A stretch of DNA of 64,000 nt from Candidimonas sp. (GCA_004297945.1 SCRC01000063.1:1-64000), one strand, 5' to 3'; counted from the first letter of the stretch, positions 1 to 10,427 are shown. Notes: generated by a model from the sequence alone, not told the origin. Numbers and translations are program-made.

Positions 1-2
1 AG

Positions 3-131
3 ATGACCTTTGCCATGGGCGAGGCCCTGGCGCATCTGCATGCCTTGTATTTTGAGGGCAAGCTCACGCGTGAAACCGGCGCCGATGGCGTGATTCGCTT
101 CAGTGTGAAGCAGCCGCTAGAGCATTTTTGA
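3..131 (+). CDS. C-terminal end of an MBL-fold metallo-hydrolase (partial)
   Basis: An open frame runs in from the left edge and stops at TGA. Only about 42 residues are visible. They read ALAHLHALYFEGKLTRET and end in KQPLEHF. This resembles the C-terminal helix of the MBL-fold hydrolases common in Bordetella-type genomes, where a helical tail follows the metal-binding core. No metal-binding motif lies in the visible part, so the family call rests on recognition of the tail alone. The next gene is convergent, with a repeat-rich spacer between. Confidence 0.55.
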   Translation: MTFAMGEALAHLHALYFEGKLTRETGADGVIRFSVKQPLEHF

Positions 132-228
132 TTGAAGTGTTTACGGAACTGAACGCGTTTCGCGTCGCTATTTTTTGAGTCGTTTTGGGTGGGGTAATCG
201 TTATGGGCGGGGTCGTTCTATTAACACG

Positions 229-452
229 CCGCAGGGCGAGGGGTGGGTAGCGTCCGGTCCGTCCAGCGGTCGTGGCGCTCACGCGCCCCGACTGCCCGGG
301 TCTGCCTCGTCCAGGCGGGCGTCGGGCGAACTCACTTAGCCTCGCACGCGAGGCTACGTTCAGACAGCGCCCGACGACAGCCCCCGCCTTCCCTTCGTCA
401 GCACCCGGCGCTGGCCCAATGACCGGACGCTACCCACCCCTCGCCCTGCGGC
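229..452 (-). repeat. Long interspersed repeat, copy 1, with terminal inverted arms
   Basis: The ends form an inverted repeat of about 29 bases. The left arm contains GGGCGAGGGGTGGGTAGCGT and the right arm contains its reverse complement, ACGCTACCCACCCCTCGCCC. The interior (CTGCCTCGTCCAGGCGGGCG and onward) is the reverse complement, with some mismatches, of copy 2 about 300 bases downstream. No transposase lies inside it. It is probably a non-coding mobile or structural repeat; the family is not identified. Confidence 0.7.
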
Positions 453-587
453 TGCGATGATGACGTGCAACGGGAGATGTGGAGGGCGGCGGATGTTGGG
501 TCGATGGATGTCTATGGGCAACGGGCAACGAGCAACGTGATAGACACAGGCTGCAGGCAAATGAGTTCCAGGCATGTCATAACGCGA

Positions 588-785
588 GCCGTCTATGGGA
601 GCTGGGCCGGGCCGGCGTAAGGCGTGCCCCGGATGCTGACGAAGGGAAGGCGGGGGCTGTCGGCGGGCCATGTTTGAGCGGAGCCTCGCGCGCGAGGCGT
701 AGCGAGTTTGGCCCGACGCCCGCCTGGACGAGGCAGATCCGGATCAGGCACGCCGTGCCGGTCCTGCCCAGCTCCCATAGACGGC
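588..785 (+). repeat. Long interspersed repeat, copy 2, with its own inverted ends
   Basis: The unit starts with CCGTCTATGGGAGCTGGGC and ends with the reverse complement GCCCAGCTCCCATAGACGG, a 19-base terminal inverted repeat. The core GCTGACGAAGGGAAGGCGGG is shared, inverted, with copy 1. The two copies therefore have homologous cores but different terminal arms, as if each had been re-closed into a foldback structure after divergence. No ORF of known type lies within it. Confidence 0.7.
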
Positions 786-857
786 GTCTTTAAAGACCAG
801 CACGTCCAGCCAAATACTAAAACATCCCGTGCTGTATACCTTTTGACCAAAAATGCT

Positions 858-1484
858 CTAGCGGCTGCTTAGCGCAAGTTTGAGGGCCAGGCCGATAAAT
901 ACGACGGCGGCAAATCGATTGAGCACGCGTTGGGCCTTTGCCGAATTTTGTATATGGTCGCCGAAGGCGCCTGAAAAGAAGGCAATGCAGCCAAATACGA
1001 TCAAGGCCGCAAGGATGAACAGCGCGCCCAGTTGCAGGGTCTGCAGCGCAACCGAGCCGCGCGCAGGCGAAGTGAACTGCGGCAAAAAGGCCAGGAAGAA
1101 CAGAGATACTTTCGGATTGGTCAGGTTCATGATGATGCCGCGGCGATATAACGTGCCGTTGGACAGCCGTGGAATCTTCTGGTGCGAAGCGAGGTGGCTG
1201 CGGGCACGCAATGCCCCCCAGGCCAGGTAAATCAGATACGCCGCTCCCAGCAGCTTGAGCACGGTAAATGCGGTTTGCGAGGCGGCAAAAAGCGCAGCCA
1301 GGCCGACGGCGACCGCAACGGTATGGCCGATCAGGCCGGTGCACAAGCCCAGCACCACCAGCATGCCCGAGGTGCGCCCCCACATGGCTGACTGCATCAG
1401 CACGAACAGGTTGTCGGGGCCCGGAGCCAGGGCCAGAAGCAGCGCAATGCCAAAAAACGAAAGCGCGACATCAATGGTCAGCAT
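858..1484 (-). CDS. LysE/RhtB-family amino-acid exporter
   Basis: The protein has 208 residues, the normal length for LysE/RhtB translocators, with about six hydrophobic segments. The N-terminal segment carries LALAPGPDNLFVL, the family signature with the PGPD turn after the first membrane helix. These inner-membrane proteins export amino acids or derivatives such as homoserine and threonine; the substrate cannot be read from sequence. The start at 1484 gives the usual short N-terminus before helix 1. It diverges from metC with 90 bases between. A second member of the family lies at 22109-22738. Confidence 0.88.
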   Translation of the reverse strand: MLTIDVALSFFGIALLLALAPGPDNLFVLMQSAMWGRTSGMLVVLGLCTGLIGHTVAVAVGLAALFAASQTAFTVLKLLGAAYLIYLAWGALRARSHLASHQKIPRLSNGTLYRRGIIMNLTNPKVSLFFLAFLPQFTSPARGSVALQTLQLGALFILAALIVFGCIAFFSGAFGDHIQNSAKAQRVLNRFAAVVFIGLALKLALSSR

Positions 1485-1574
1485 GACGGTGTTCGCCGCG
1501 AGGTAAGTCGGACGGGGTGGTTATAAAATGCATGTTGGCTTTAACAGTTCGCATTATTCACTAGGCTACAGACC

Positions 1575-2774
1575 ATGACCCATACTTCTACACCACCGCA
1601 TTTGGATACCTTGTTGCAGCATACGGGCATCGCCGAGTTTAATCCCAAAACCGGCGCGGCTCCGGTTGCCGTGCCGTCGGTGCGCACCAGTACGGTGCGA
1701 TTTGCCTCGCTCGCCGCGCTTGATCAGGCGCAAGCCGGTAAGGCCCGTGGCGAGCGCGTCGTGACATATGGCCGGGTAGGCATGGATACGCACGCTGCGC
1801 TGGAGCAGGTGTTTTGCGATCTGGAAGGCGCGGATCGTGCTTTTCTGGCGCCTTCCGGCCTGGCGGCCATAACGCTGGCGCTGCTGGCGCTCGTCAATAG
1901 CGGCGACCATATGCTGGTGGCCGATTGTGTCTATGGGCCGGTGCGGCACCTGGACGACACGGTTTTGCAGCGCATGGGCATAGAAACTACCTATTGTCGC
2001 GCCACCCCTCAGGTTCTGGCCGAGCAGTTAAGGCCCACGACCCGTGTGCTCTATATCGAGTCGCCTGGTTCGCTCTTGTTTGAAATGCTCGATATTCCTG
2101 CGTTGGCCGAATTCGCCCGGCAGCATGGCTTGATCCTGGTGGCCGACAACACCTGGGGCTCGGGCTATATTTATCGTCCGCTGGATTTGGGCGCTCATGT
2201 GTCGGTGGTGGCCGGTACCAAATATGTGGGCGGACATTCCGACCTGATGCTGGGGGCAGTCGTGGCTTGTGACCCGGCCATCGTGCGGCGCATCAACGAT
2301 ACTCACTATGCCATGGGGTATGCCATCAGCGCTGATGACGCCTGGTTGGCCTTGCGGGGTGTACGAACCTTGCCTATACGTATGCGTGAACACGCGGCGC
2401 ATGCCTTGCGGATCTGCGAGTTTTTACAGGGCCGAGCCGAGGTCGGGCGAATCTACCACCCCGCTCTGGCGTCCGATCAGGGCCATGCGATCTGGGCGCG
2501 CGATTGCACCGGTTCAAACGGCATGATGGCGGTCGAGCTAAAGCTCGACGCAGCGGCTGCCCGGCGCTTTGTTGATGCGCTGCGCTTGTTCAGCATTGGA
2601 TTTTCCTGGGGCGGTTTCGAAAGCCTGGTGCAATTGGTCAATACCGGGGTGCTGGCCGCCCACGGCTATTGGCAGCACAGCGATAACGCACTGGTGCGCC
2701 TGCATATTGGCCTGGAGTCGCCCGATGACCTGATGGTCGATCTGGCGCAAGCATTCGCCGCCGCGCGCGCGTAA
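1575..2774 (+). CDS. metC: Cystathionine beta-lyase
   Basis: This is a PLP enzyme of the Cys/Met metabolism family (399 residues). It is expected to cleave cystathionine to homocysteine, ammonia and pyruvate in methionine synthesis, in the cytoplasm. Visible features are an N-terminal VRTSTVRF, a YGRVG segment that precedes the cofactor phosphate site, VADNTWGSG with the PLP-ring aspartate, and VAGTKYVGGHSD with the Schiff-base lysine near residue 215. Cystathionine gamma-synthase is similar, but the VRTSTV opening and overall form fit beta-lyase. Transcription ends in a head-to-head REP-like pair shared with dsbA. Confidence 0.88.
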   Translation: MTHTSTPPHLDTLLQHTGIAEFNPKTGAAPVAVPSVRTSTVRFASLAALDQAQAGKARGERVVTYGRVGMDTHAALEQVFCDLEGADRAFLAPSGLAAITLALLALVNSGDHMLVADCVYGPVRHLDDTVLQRMGIETTYCRATPQVLAEQLRPTTRVLYIESPGSLLFEMLDIPALAEFARQHGLILVADNTWGSGYIYRPLDLGAHVSVVAGTKYVGGHSDLMLGAVVACDPAIVRRINDTHYAMGYAISADDAWLALRGVRTLPIRMREHAAHALRICEFLQGRAEVGRIYHPALASDQGHAIWARDCTGSNGMMAVELKLDAAAARRFVDALRLFSIGFSWGGFESLVQLVNTGVLAAHGYWQHSDNALVRLHIGLESPDDLMVDLAQAFAAARA

Positions 2775-2807
2775 ATGAATTGTGTAGATAATGTAGCGGC
2801 AGGCTAG

Positions 2808-2893
2808 TGTAGCGACAGGCCTTGTGCCTGTCATCCATGCAAAATAAGATCTTGGCCGTTGAAAATTTTGGCAGCCACAAGGGCTGCCGCTAC
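2808..2893. repeat. REP-like palindrome pair between metC and dsbA
   Basis: Two palindromic units face each other. The first (2808-2833) begins TGTAGCG and has the stem ACAGGC-CTTGT-GCCTGT. The second (2869-2893) is inverted, with the stem GGCAGCC-ACAAG-GGCTGCC, and ends CGCTACA. They sit 34 and 18 bases past the metC and dsbA stop codons. A fragment of another unit (TGTAGCGGCAGG) precedes the first. This is a probable 3'-end or bidirectional terminator structure. Confidence 0.8.
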
Positions 2894-2910
2894 AAAAACG
2901 TATCCGTCGC

Positions 2911-3546
2911 CTATTTCTTGTTGACCATGTCAACCAGTTTTTGCGCTTCCTTTATCGTTCCTTCGTAGCTTTGTGTCATGGATGGCGAGGTCACGTATTT
3001 GCCGTCCACTGAAATGCTCGGAGTGCCTTCGATCTGGTAACTCTTGGCCTGTTCGTTGGCTCGTGTGACTTTGGCCTGGACGCCGAAGGACGTAAAGACG
3101 GCCACGAATTTGGCCCGATCCAGGCCTTTGCTGACGGCCCAGTCGGTGATCGCTTTTTGATCGTAAATAGGCTTGTGCTCTTCGTGTATGGCTTTGAACA
3201 CTGCGGGGTGTAGATCCAGCCTGCCCATGACGTCAAGTGTGTAGTACAGCCTTTGCAGGTCGGCCATGCTCGCGTTGAAGGCTACCGGAACAGAGCGGAA
3301 GACCACATTGGGCGGAAGTGTCTTGACCCATTTTTGAACCATGGGCTCGATGGCTGCGCAGTGCGGGCAGGTATAGGCGAAGAATTCCAGCACTTCGATT
3401 TTCCCCGGGGTGTCCGAGGGCTGGGCCTGGTCCAGGGTGGCATATTGGCCTTGAGCGTCGGCAGCCTGACTGATGGGGGCGAAGAGTACGCCTGACCCTA
3501 TTGTGATGACAGCTATTGCACGTAGAAAAAAGTTTTTTAGCGACAT
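2911..3546 (-). CDS. dsbA: Periplasmic thiol:disulfide interchange protein DsbA
   Basis: The protein has 211 residues with a Sec signal peptide (hydrophobic stretch, then ISQAADAQ). The active site is TCPHCAA (cysteines near 60 and 63), the classic DsbA CPHC. The cis-proline loop EGTPSI lies near residue 165. DsbA oxidises cysteine pairs of exported proteins and is recharged by DsbB. A helical insert between the two halves of the thioredoxin fold is present, as expected for the family. The gene sits 127 bases downstream of the SPOR-domain gene on the same strand, as in related Bordetella-type genomes. Confidence 0.93.
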   Translation of the reverse strand: MSLKNFFLRAIAVITIGSGVLFAPISQAADAQGQYATLDQAQPSDTPGKIEVLEFFAYTCPHCAAIEPMVQKWVKTLPPNVVFRSVPVAFNASMADLQRLYYTLDVMGRLDLHPAVFKAIHEEHKPIYDQKAITDWAVSKGLDRAKFVAVFTSFGVQAKVTRANEQAKSYQIEGTPSISVDGKYVTSPSMTQSYEGTIKEAQKLVDMVNKK

Positions 3547-3672
3547 GGTTTCGTAATCCAGAACAAATCAAGAAAATAAGACAGCTAATGTGGCGACAAG
3601 TTCAGCGCAGGTACAACGATAGGCCAAGCGCAAAGCCGTAGCAAGTTCAACGTAAATCCGATCCGTTTCAGT

Positions 3673-4380
3673 TCATTGGCGTACGACGGACGAGGTTATT
3701 TTTTCTTCGCTCAATCGCGCCCTGGATCGGTTCATTGCGTCGATCCCCTTGAAGGGGCCCACCCGAACGCGGTTGATGGTGGAGCCGTTGACCTGAGCCT
3801 TTTGCACTTCAGCCGGCAGGCCCATAAGCAGAATTCGCGCCTTGGTCGCCTCGGCCTCTTTGTTGGAATGGAAGGCGCCGGCCTGCAAAAAATAAATGGT
3901 CTGCGTATTGGCTGGCGCGGGTGTTTTCGCTGCGGCAGCAGCGGCTTTGGCTGTTGGTGCAGGCAGGGGAGCGGGCGGCTTGGCAGGCGCTTTGCTGTTG
4001 TCGGTCAGTGTGGCTATAAGATTGCTAAGCTTGTCTCCTGCCAGGGGTTTGTCGGCTGCGGGCGATGTCTGCCCTTTTGCGGTGGACGCCTGGCCTGACA
4101 GCGGCACGGGTGCGGTATTGATCGGTCCGGTAGGCGCTACGCCTGCTCCCCCATCGTTGCCGTACAAGCCTACGTTGGGATCGGGCGCGTCTTTCAGATC
4201 GGGGAGCAATGTTTTTGCCGGATCGCGGCTGGCGTGATCGACAAAGGGCATTGGCGCGCGGGCCACGAAAACCGCAACGACCGTCGCGATGGCAAGCCCG
4301 ATGATAAGGCCGGCAAGCACGCCAAACCACGTGCTGCCGCCCGATCTTGAACCCGATGAACTGCGATTATTGCGTGCCAT
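3673..4380 (-). CDS. SPOR-domain membrane protein (FtsN-like)
   Basis: The protein has 235 residues. It has a short basic N-terminus, one membrane helix (residues about 19-40), a long Pro/Ala/Lys-rich periplasmic linker, and a C-terminal SPOR domain. The SPOR domain starts at YFLQAGAFHSNKEAEATKARI and ends with the VRVGPFK motif. SPOR domains bind denuded peptidoglycan at the division septum, so a role in division or cell-wall turnover is likely. It starts 9 bases after the argS stop on the same strand, so the two are probably co-transcribed. Confidence 0.88.
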   Translation of the reverse strand: MARNNRSSSGSRSGGSTWFGVLAGLIIGLAIATVVAVFVARAPMPFVDHASRDPAKTLLPDLKDAPDPNVGLYGNDGGAGVAPTGPINTAPVPLSGQASTAKGQTSPAADKPLAGDKLSNLIATLTDNSKAPAKPPAPLPAPTAKAAAAAAKTPAPANTQTIYFLQAGAFHSNKEAEATKARILLMGLPAEVQKAQVNGSTINRVRVGPFKGIDAMNRSRARLSEEKITSSVVRQ

Positions 4381-4389
4381 GGGAATGGA

Positions 4390-6069
4390 TTACATCCTTT
4401 CAGGGGCGGACACCCCAAGTAACGCCAGGCCGCTGGCGATCACTTGGCGAGTTGCCTGGGCCAGACGCAAGCGCGCCAGCTTGAGCGCATCGTTGTCGAC
4501 CAGAACTCGCTCGGCGTTGTACCAAGCGTGGAAATCGGCGGCACAATCGCGCAGCCAGAACGCAATGTGATGCGGCGCCAGTTCTTGTGTGGCCAGCGCC
4601 ACCGTGTCGGGGTATTCGGCCAGGCGTTGCATCAGGGCGAATTCGCTTGGAGCGGTGAGAACGCGGGGGTCGGCGGCGGCGGCTTGCGGCAACAGGTTTG
4701 CGGACGCTTTTAGAATCGAGCAAATGCGCGCATGCGCATACTGGATATAGTAAACCGGATTTTCCTCGTTCTTGGACAAGGCCAGGTCAATGTCGAAAAT
4801 AAATTCGGAGTCGGCGCGGCGCTGAATGAGAAAGAACCGGACGGCGTCCTGTCCGACCCAGTCGATCAGATCGCGCATGGTGACGTAGCTTCCCGCCCGT
4901 TTGGAGATTTTCACTTCGGCACCGTTGCGCACGACTCTGACCATTTTATGCAATATGTAGGCGGGGTAATCCTTGGGTATGCCCAGATTCAGGCCTTGCA
5001 GGCCTGCCCGCACCCGCGCGACCGTACCATGATGGTCGCTGCCCTGGATATTGATGGCATGGTGAAAGCCGCGTTCCCATTTGGTCACGTGGTAGGCCAC
5101 GTCGGGGACAAAATAGGTATAGCCGCCTTCGGACTTGCGCATCACGCGGTCCTTGTCGTCGCCAGTGCCAAGAGCGGTGGTGCGCAGCCACAGCGCGCCT
5201 TCGTGTTCATAGGTGTGACCAGCGGCGATGAGCGCTTGTACGGTGTTGTCGACCCTGTCGCTGGTGTAAAGCGAGCTCTCGAGATAGTAGTTGTCGAAAC
5301 GCAGGCTGAACGCTTGTAGATCCAGATCTTGTTCATGGCGCAGGTACGCCACGGCAAAGTGGCGAATGTCGTCGAGGCTGTCGATGTTGCCGCTGGCCGT
5401 CACCGATTTGCCATCGGCCGCCTGCACCGTGGCGCAGGCCTGGAAGTCGTGGACGATATCGAGGATGTAGTCGCCCTTATAGCCTTCGGCCGGGAATCTC
5501 TCTGATTGCGGGCTTATGCCCTGCGCTCGCGCCTGGACGCTGATCGCCAGATTTTCGATCTGCTTGCCGGCGTCGTTGTAATAGAACTCGCGGGTGACGT
5601 CAAAGCCCCGTGCGGCAAACAGGCGGCAAAGCGAATCGCCCAGGGCCGCCTGGCGGGCGTGCCCTACGTGCAAAGGGCCGGTGGGATTGGCCGAGACGAA
5701 TTCAACCAGAACCTTTTCGCCGGAAGGCGGGAGCGTTCCGTATAGATCGCCCTGCGCGGAAATTTGGCCAATAACGGCCTGGCGCGCGGCGTGGCTTAGG
5801 CGAAAATTGATAAAACCGGGGCCGGCGACCTCGGCCGATGCGATAAGGGCCTGCGCATCGCCAGCCAGCGCGTCGACGATTTGTTGCGCCAGCTCGCGTG
5901 GATTGCGTTTGGCGGGCTTGGCGATTTGCATGGCCACGTTGCTGGCGATGTCGCCATGGGCGGCCACTTTCGGACGCTCCAGCAAAATCTTGGGCGACGC
6001 CTCGGGGACCAGCCTGGCCACGGCGGCCTGAATCAAGGAAATAAGTTGTTTTTGTTGCTCTGGGAGCAT
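4390..6069 (-). CDS. argS: Arginyl-tRNA synthetase
   Basis: This class I aminoacyl-tRNA synthetase has 559 residues and charges tRNA-Arg. The N-terminal domain is the ArgRS-specific tRNA-recognition domain. The HIGH motif appears as [15 protein letters not shown] near residue 130. A KMSKS-like motif appears as [12 protein letters not shown] near residue 375. The C-terminal anticodon-binding helical domain ends at [16 protein letters not shown]. Length and domain order are normal. It follows the RHS gene by about 75 bases on the same strand. Confidence 0.96.
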   Translation of the reverse strand: MLPEQQKQLISLIQAAVARLVPEASPKILLERPKVAAHGDIASNVAMQIAKPAKRNPRELAQQIVDALAGDAQALIASAEVAGPGFINFRLSHAARQAVIGQISAQGDLYGTLPPSGEKVLVEFVSANPTGPLHVGHARQAALGDSLCRLFAARGFDVTREFYYNDAGKQIENLAISVQARAQGISPQSERFPAEGYKGDYILDIVHDFQACATVQAADGKSVTASGNIDSLDDIRHFAVAYLRHEQDLDLQAFSLRFDNYYLESSLYTSDRVDNTVQALIAAGHTYEHEGALWLRTTALGTGDDKDRVMRKSEGGYTYFVPDVAYHVTKWERGFHHAINIQGSDHHGTVARVRAGLQGLNLGIPKDYPAYILHKMVRVVRNGAEVKISKRAGSYVTMRDLIDWVGQDAVRFFLIQRRADSEFIFDIDLALSKNEENPVYYIQYAHARICSILKASANLLPQAAAADPRVLTAPSEFALMQRLAEYPDTVALATQELAPHHIAFWLRDCAADFHAWYNAERVLVDNDALKLARLRLAQATRQVIASGLALLGVSAPERM

Positions 6070-6145
6070 AAGACGTTGTTTTTGGCAAAACTGGAAAGAC
6101 GTAAATGATAGCGTGATTTGCCTTGCGCTGCCCTGTATGAGGCGC

Positions 6146-9100
6146 CTACACGGGAAGATCCTGCCAGCCCAGTTCGTTTCGCAGCCATTGCGCGTAGCCG
6201 CGCATGTCTACCGTACCGACCTCGGTCGTTAGTGTGCTGCGCCAGTTGGCAATGCGTTGAATGAGCTCTTCTGTGGTGTCGCGTTGCAAACTGCCCAGTT
6301 GAGGGTGATCGTCCTGGTTGGGCCAGCCAGGCGAGCCGTCCTGGCCGTCGACGCGGCGGTCGCCGTCTTGCACGGATCGGACCAGTGCCGAGCGCTGGTC
6401 GTGCACAATGGGCTCGGTGATTTCCCGATCAGACAAAGGCGCGGTATCGAAACGCAGCAAGGCGGCTCGCGCCTGCCACAGCATCCAGTTAAGCGCCACG
6501 TCGGAGAGGTCGCCGCGCGAATTGGGCTGGCCCTTGTCGTCGGTGTCCGTGCCGCCGCCTATGTCGGCATGGGCTCCGATGAATGCCGCTTCGACGGCAT
6601 TGTTTGCGGGGCCGCCGGCGGCTGAGACCAGTGGATACAGCCAGCGCCGCTCCTGCAGGGCGACTGCGTGCGCCACCCAGCCCCAGGCCGAGGCGATGCT
6701 CAGGTCGTACTGAGTGTTGTCGATGCCACCCAGGCCAAATTGGGCGACCGTATCGAACAGGCCCATGAACCGGAGGTCGAGGCAGGCCGTTACCAGGCCG
6801 CGAACGCTGTCCGTATACGAAAAAAGCCCCTGTTCAATGTGCTGATCGAGCAGATTTCCGAAATGCCTGGCCAGGGCTGCGCCGCGCGAGTAGCCGAGGA
6901 TATCTATGGGAATAATATCGCGACCGGCGCCGTCCAGCGCGTCAAGAAGCGATTGCCATTGCGCGTCGATGATCGCCGGCGCAGAGTACGCGGTGACAGC
7001 GTCCCAGTTCAAATGAGAGGGGTTGCCCGGGCCGCTCTGGTAGAAGGCCGGGCCGTCCTGATACCATTGGCTCATTTTCCAGACGTTGGTTTGCGACACG
7101 GGGCTGTTGCGGGTGCCGTCAAACGAAAACAGCAACAGGCCCAGCGGGTCGACGTAGCGTTTGGCTTGTTGATTGGCATAGCCTAGCGCCTGGTTGGCGG
7201 GAACGGGCCCAAGCGGATCGGGCTCCAGGTACTGGCCCAGTTCTGGCAGGTAGGTGCGCAAGAGATTGTCGTGCCATCCGGTGCTGCGGTCGGCGATCTG
7301 GCCGGGCAGGCGTAGATCGAGCGCGAGGTCGCCGGCGATTTGCCTGGCCGCCCCTGTTGGGCTGTAGGTGGCGAGCCAGCGTATTTTCCGTTGGTCGTCG
7401 GTGACCATGCGCGGGGCACCCAGCAGATCCGAGTGTGCCGCGTACAAGACGCCGGGCGATGTGGCCCGGCCCTCGCCGGTTGCCGGATAATCTATGAGAC
7501 CCACCAGCGTGAGTCCGGCATAAATGTAGCGGCGGGTGATGTTCGGTTGGGCCGCGGGGTGCCGATCTGGCGCCCCCGCCCGCGGGGCCTGCGATTCGGC
7601 CGCCAGTTGGTTGTTCAGATAGAAATAGTCGGTGCGCGTGCCGGCTGATATCTTGGCAATGCGCTGGCCGAACGCATTGTGGCGATAAACGTCCGGCGTG
7701 TGGCCCGGGAGGCTTGCGCCGGTGAGGCGGCGGTTGGGGCCGTATTCCAGCGTGTATCCCTGGTAGCGTGTGGGCAACCCGCTGGCATCGCGCTCGATGG
7801 CCGGCTTGAGGGTGTTTGACGCCGGGCGTTGCGCCGCCAGCGCGCCGTCGTTGTGCCATGCGTACCATTGAGCGGATTCGGCCTGCTGCTGTTGCGCACC
7901 GATGAGGCGCGACTGGCGGTCGTAGGCGTAGTTCCAGGTCTCGACATGGTTTTGCGAGGGCACGCGGTGCTGCTCTTGTTGCACCAGGCCGTGCGGGCCG
8001 TAGTCCTGGTGCTGGGCCCATACCGGTCTGCCGCCGTGATGCAGGATCAGATCGCTGGCCTGCCCCTTGGAGAGTCGTGTTTGCAATTGTAGGCCGTTGC
8101 CGTATTGGTAGCCCGCCAGAGGTGCAGCGCTTTCGATGACGCGGTGGACACGGTCTTGCGCATCGCGCCAGGCGATGGACTGCAACCGCCCGTGCGTGTC
8201 CCATTTGTAGTGCAAGGCGCCGCCTTCGGGCAACTGATGTCGGGTCAGGCGGCTTTTGTTGTCGTAGCGGAACTGTTCGGTATAGCGCATAGCGTTGTCT
8301 GAAGGTGAGAGGCGGCGCTCGACGCGGCGCTGGATCAGGCGGTTTTGGGCATCGTAGCGACGGGTTTCATTTTCGTGCGGATGGCGGATATGGGCCAGAT
8401 GCGGCCCGCGCCAGCCAAGCACGGTTTCTTGCTTTTCACGGGCGTTTTGTTCGATGATTTGAACGGGACGGCCGGCCGCGTCGTAGCGATAGCGCCATTG
8501 GTCGCCATTGGCAAAAGTGCGCTCCACGGGACGCAGCTTTGCGTCGAACCGGGTGTGTTCGGTGCCGGTCAGGGTGCTGCTCCATGAGCTTCGAGAAGCC
8601 TGAGCTCCATAACGCAATATCAGGCCGGGCCACCCCCCCGACGGCTCGCTGATGCGTTCGACCGCGCCCGTCGCCGTCCGGAAAATATCCGTTCCGTTGA
8701 TATGTACCAGGCGCCCCCGGTCGTCGTAGCGGGCCTGGCTGCCTGGCGCCGCGCAGCCGGGACACGGAGCGCCGCTGACACGGGTCAGGACGTGGCGGCC
8801 GCCTTTGCGAGCCGTATGAAAAGTTGTTTTTTCGCCGGACGCGTTCGTCACCACCGTAAGGCCTTCGGACAGCGGGCCGGGGGCTTTCAGATAGCGTAGC
8901 GTGAGCCGGCCGGTGCGTTCTTGCGGGCCGCCCAGGATTGATAGTGTGGCGCGGCCGCTTACGTCGTACGCCCAGGTATTGCTGCGTTCCTGGCGCTCGC
9001 CGTTGGCTGACACGGTTTCGATGCCGGTTAAATGGTAAGGATTGCCCGCTTGCAATAAGGGCTCGTACAGATAGCGCCGCCGCATTCCATCTGGCCGTAT

Positions 9101-9850
9101 CACCTGGTTCAGACGCCAGGGCCCGGTTGCCTGACCGGACGGCGTGGTTACCGCTTGGTAGGTATAGCGGAACGCCCCGAGCGGGGTATCGATGCGGCTT
9201 AAATAGGCACGCCCGCTGATGGTTTGATAGGAAAAGCCCAGCGCCAGGCCCGATTTGGATGTTAGCCGCATAATGGCGCCAAACTCGGGGCCGGGGGCGC
9301 TTTGGCGCTGGATGTCCAGCGCCTGCCCGCCTGGGAAATCAATGCGAACGAGCCGGCCATGCCGGTCAAAGCGGTTTTTCTGGCCGTTGGGCCACGTCCA
9401 GATCCACTGCTGTTCATGCGCGTCTACACGGCCGGTGCGTCCGGTGTGTTCGCCCTTACGCGCAAAGCTGATGCGGCTGCCGTCTGCCTGCACGATTTGT
9501 AGACGTCCGCCTGCATGGAATAGCCGGGTGTCGTAGGACAAGGCCCAGCCTGGCCCCAGAACCGACTGGCGGCGATCCAGCGAATTGTAGTGTCGGCGCA
9601 GTTCCAGTTCAGGGGTGCGTGGCGCGGCGGGCAGGTCGAGTTCTTGCTGGTATTTGTTGCCGGTGGCCAGATGGATGGGATTGCCCACGCCAAGATTCAG
9701 CTTGGGTTCAGGGTTGTCGGCAAGCGAGGCCAGGCCCCCCTGGGCGCAGGGCTGGCCCAGAAGCGAGGGATTGCAGCTTAAGTCAGCTCCGACTGCCGTG
9801 CCGGCGCACAAGGCCAGTAGCCATATCGGCGCCATGAAGTGCCGTGTCAT
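6146..9850 (-). CDS. Secreted RHS-repeat protein with C-terminal DUF2235 (Tle1-like) lipase domain
   Basis: The protein has about 1234 residues. From the ATG at 9850 it has a clear Sec signal ([15 protein letters not shown]); a GTG at 9877 would add nine residues. A DUF6531-like opening ([14 protein letters not shown]) follows, then YD/RHS repeats ([23 protein letters not shown]) and the RHS core end YVDPLGL. The last 330 residues form an alpha/beta hydrolase of the DUF2235 type: FDGTRN, nucleophile elbow GYSRGAA, DTVA and GAHADIGGG. Known relatives of this combination are toxins or phospholipase effectors. No VgrG, PAAR or immunity gene is adjacent; neighbours are argS and a DUF1840 gene. 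Confidence 0.82.
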   Translation of the reverse strand: MTRHFMAPIWLLALCAGTAVGADLSCNPSLLGQPCAQGGLASLADNPEPKLNLGVGNPIHLATGNKYQQELDLPAAPRTPELELRRHYNSLDRRQSVLGPGWALSYDTRLFHAGGRLQIVQADGSRISFARKGEHTGRTGRVDAHEQQWIWTWPNGQKNRFDRHGRLVRIDFPGGQALDIQRQSAPGPEFGAIMRLTSKSGLALGFSYQTISGRAYLSRIDTPLGAFRYTYQAVTTPSGQATGPWRLNQVIRPDGMRRRYLYEPLLQAGNPYHLTGIETVSANGERQERSNTWAYDVSGRATLSILGGPQERTGRLTLRYLKAPGPLSEGLTVVTNASGEKTTFHTARKGGRHVLTRVSGAPCPGCAAPGSQARYDDRGRLVHINGTDIFRTATGAVERISEPSGGWPGLILRYGAQASRSSWSSTLTGTEHTRFDAKLRPVERTFANGDQWRYRYDAAGRPVQIIEQNAREKQETVLGWRGPHLAHIRHPHENETRRYDAQNRLIQRRVERRLSPSDNAMRYTEQFRYDNKSRLTRHQLPEGGALHYKWDTHGRLQSIAWRDAQDRVHRVIESAAPLAGYQYGNGLQLQTRLSKGQASDLILHHGGRPVWAQHQDYGPHGLVQQEQHRVPSQNHVETWNYAYDRQSRLIGAQQQQAESAQWYAWHNDGALAAQRPASNTLKPAIERDASGLPTRYQGYTLEYGPNRRLTGASLPGHTPDVYRHNAFGQRIAKISAGTRTDYFYLNNQLAAESQAPRAGAPDRHPAAQPNITRRYIYAGLTLVGLIDYPATGEGRATSPGVLYAAHSDLLGAPRMVTDDQRKIRWLATYSPTGAARQIAGDLALDLRLPGQIADRSTGWHDNLLRTYLPELGQYLEPDPLGPVPANQALGYANQQAKRYVDPLGLLLFSFDGTRNSPVSQTNVWKMSQWYQDGPAFYQSGPGNPSHLNWDAVTAYSAPAIIDAQWQSLLDALDGAGRDIIPIDILGYSRGAALARHFGNLLDQHIEQGLFSYTDSVRGLVTACLDLRFMGLFDTVAQFGLGGIDNTQYDLSIASAWGWVAHAVALQERRWLYPLVSAAGGPANNAVEAAFIGAHADIGGGTDTDDKGQPNSRGDLSDVALNWMLWQARAALLRFDTAPLSDREITEPIVHDQRSALVRSVQDGDRRVDGQDGSPGWPNQDDHPQLGSLQRDTTEELIQRIANWRSTLTTEVGTVDMRGYAQWLRNELGWQDLPV

Positions 9851-9948
9851 AATGCGTTTCGCCAAATTCGAAAACACCTATATTGCCGCTTGGCACGGCG
9901 CGCAAGATAAGGTAGTGTATCTATGTGTCTATTGAGGGAAACCGAAGC

Positions 9949-10290
9949 ATGCTAGTTGTCTTTCATTCCAAAGCCGCCGCCGAAGTTCTCATGTTCGAGA
10001 AACACGCGCTACCCATTCTGATTGCCGCAGGCAAGCCTTATACCGATACGCTGCCTGCGCGCGGCGTCATCACTCGCGACCAACTCGATGCCGCCATAGC
10101 GGGAATTGAAGGCGCAATTTCAAGCGATACCGATTCGGCATTTTCGGACGAGAACGACGATTCCAAGGCACACCCGATTTCGCACGCCGTAAGCTTTCGT
10201 CGGCGTGCCTGGCCGTTGCTGGCCATGCTCAAGCTATCGCGTGATCAGCAGGTCGATGTGTTGTGGGAACCGGCGCCTACCAACTGGTGA
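9949..10290 (+). CDS. DUF1840-family protein
   Basis: The 113-residue protein starts MLVVFHSKAAAEVLMF and ends LSRDQQVDVLWEPAPTNW. The opening and the hydrophilic Asp/Glu-rich middle match DUF1840, small conserved betaproteobacterial proteins of unknown function. The start at 9949 is preferred over the upstream GTG at 9925 because GAGGGA lies at suitable spacing before it and the family begins ML(V/I)xF. It diverges from the RHS gene across about 100 bases. It is convergent with the ugp operon, with a REP-like pair between. Confidence 0.8.
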   Translation: MLVVFHSKAAAEVLMFEKHALPILIAAGKPYTDTLPARGVITRDQLDAAIAGIEGAISSDTDSAFSDENDDSKAHPISHAVSFRRRAWPLLAMLKLSRDQQVDVLWEPAPTNW

Positions 10291-10315
10291 GCCACTCGTA
10301 GAAGTCGTGGCGCCT

Positions 10316-10405
10316 TGTAGCGGCAGCCCTTGTGGCTGCCATATCATTGAGAACCGAAACGGTATTTATCGAACGCCGATGGCAGCCACAAGGGCTGCCG
10401 CTACA
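10316..10405. repeat. REP-like palindrome pair between DUF1840 gene and ugpE
   Basis: The forward unit at 10316-10341 and the inverted unit at 10380-10405 both have the stem GGCAGCC-CTTGT-GGCTGCC and are perfect copies of each other. Each points its TGTAGCG end at the gene it follows, 26 and 23 bases past the stop codons. The whole block can also fold as one large cruciform. Confidence 0.85.
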
Positions 10406-10427
10406 ACCGGCGGGTAAGTTTTCTCAA

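Larger units (their letters stand above)
132..857. other. Gene-free repeat-rich spacer between convergent genes
   Basis: No credible gene is seen in these 726 bases. The ORF-track entries here are low-complexity Arg/Pro/Gly-rich frames read through a repeat. The block holds two copies of a long GC-rich repeat in opposite orientation, listed separately. It separates the end of the MBL-fold gene from the end of the LysE-family gene. Confidence 0.7.
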
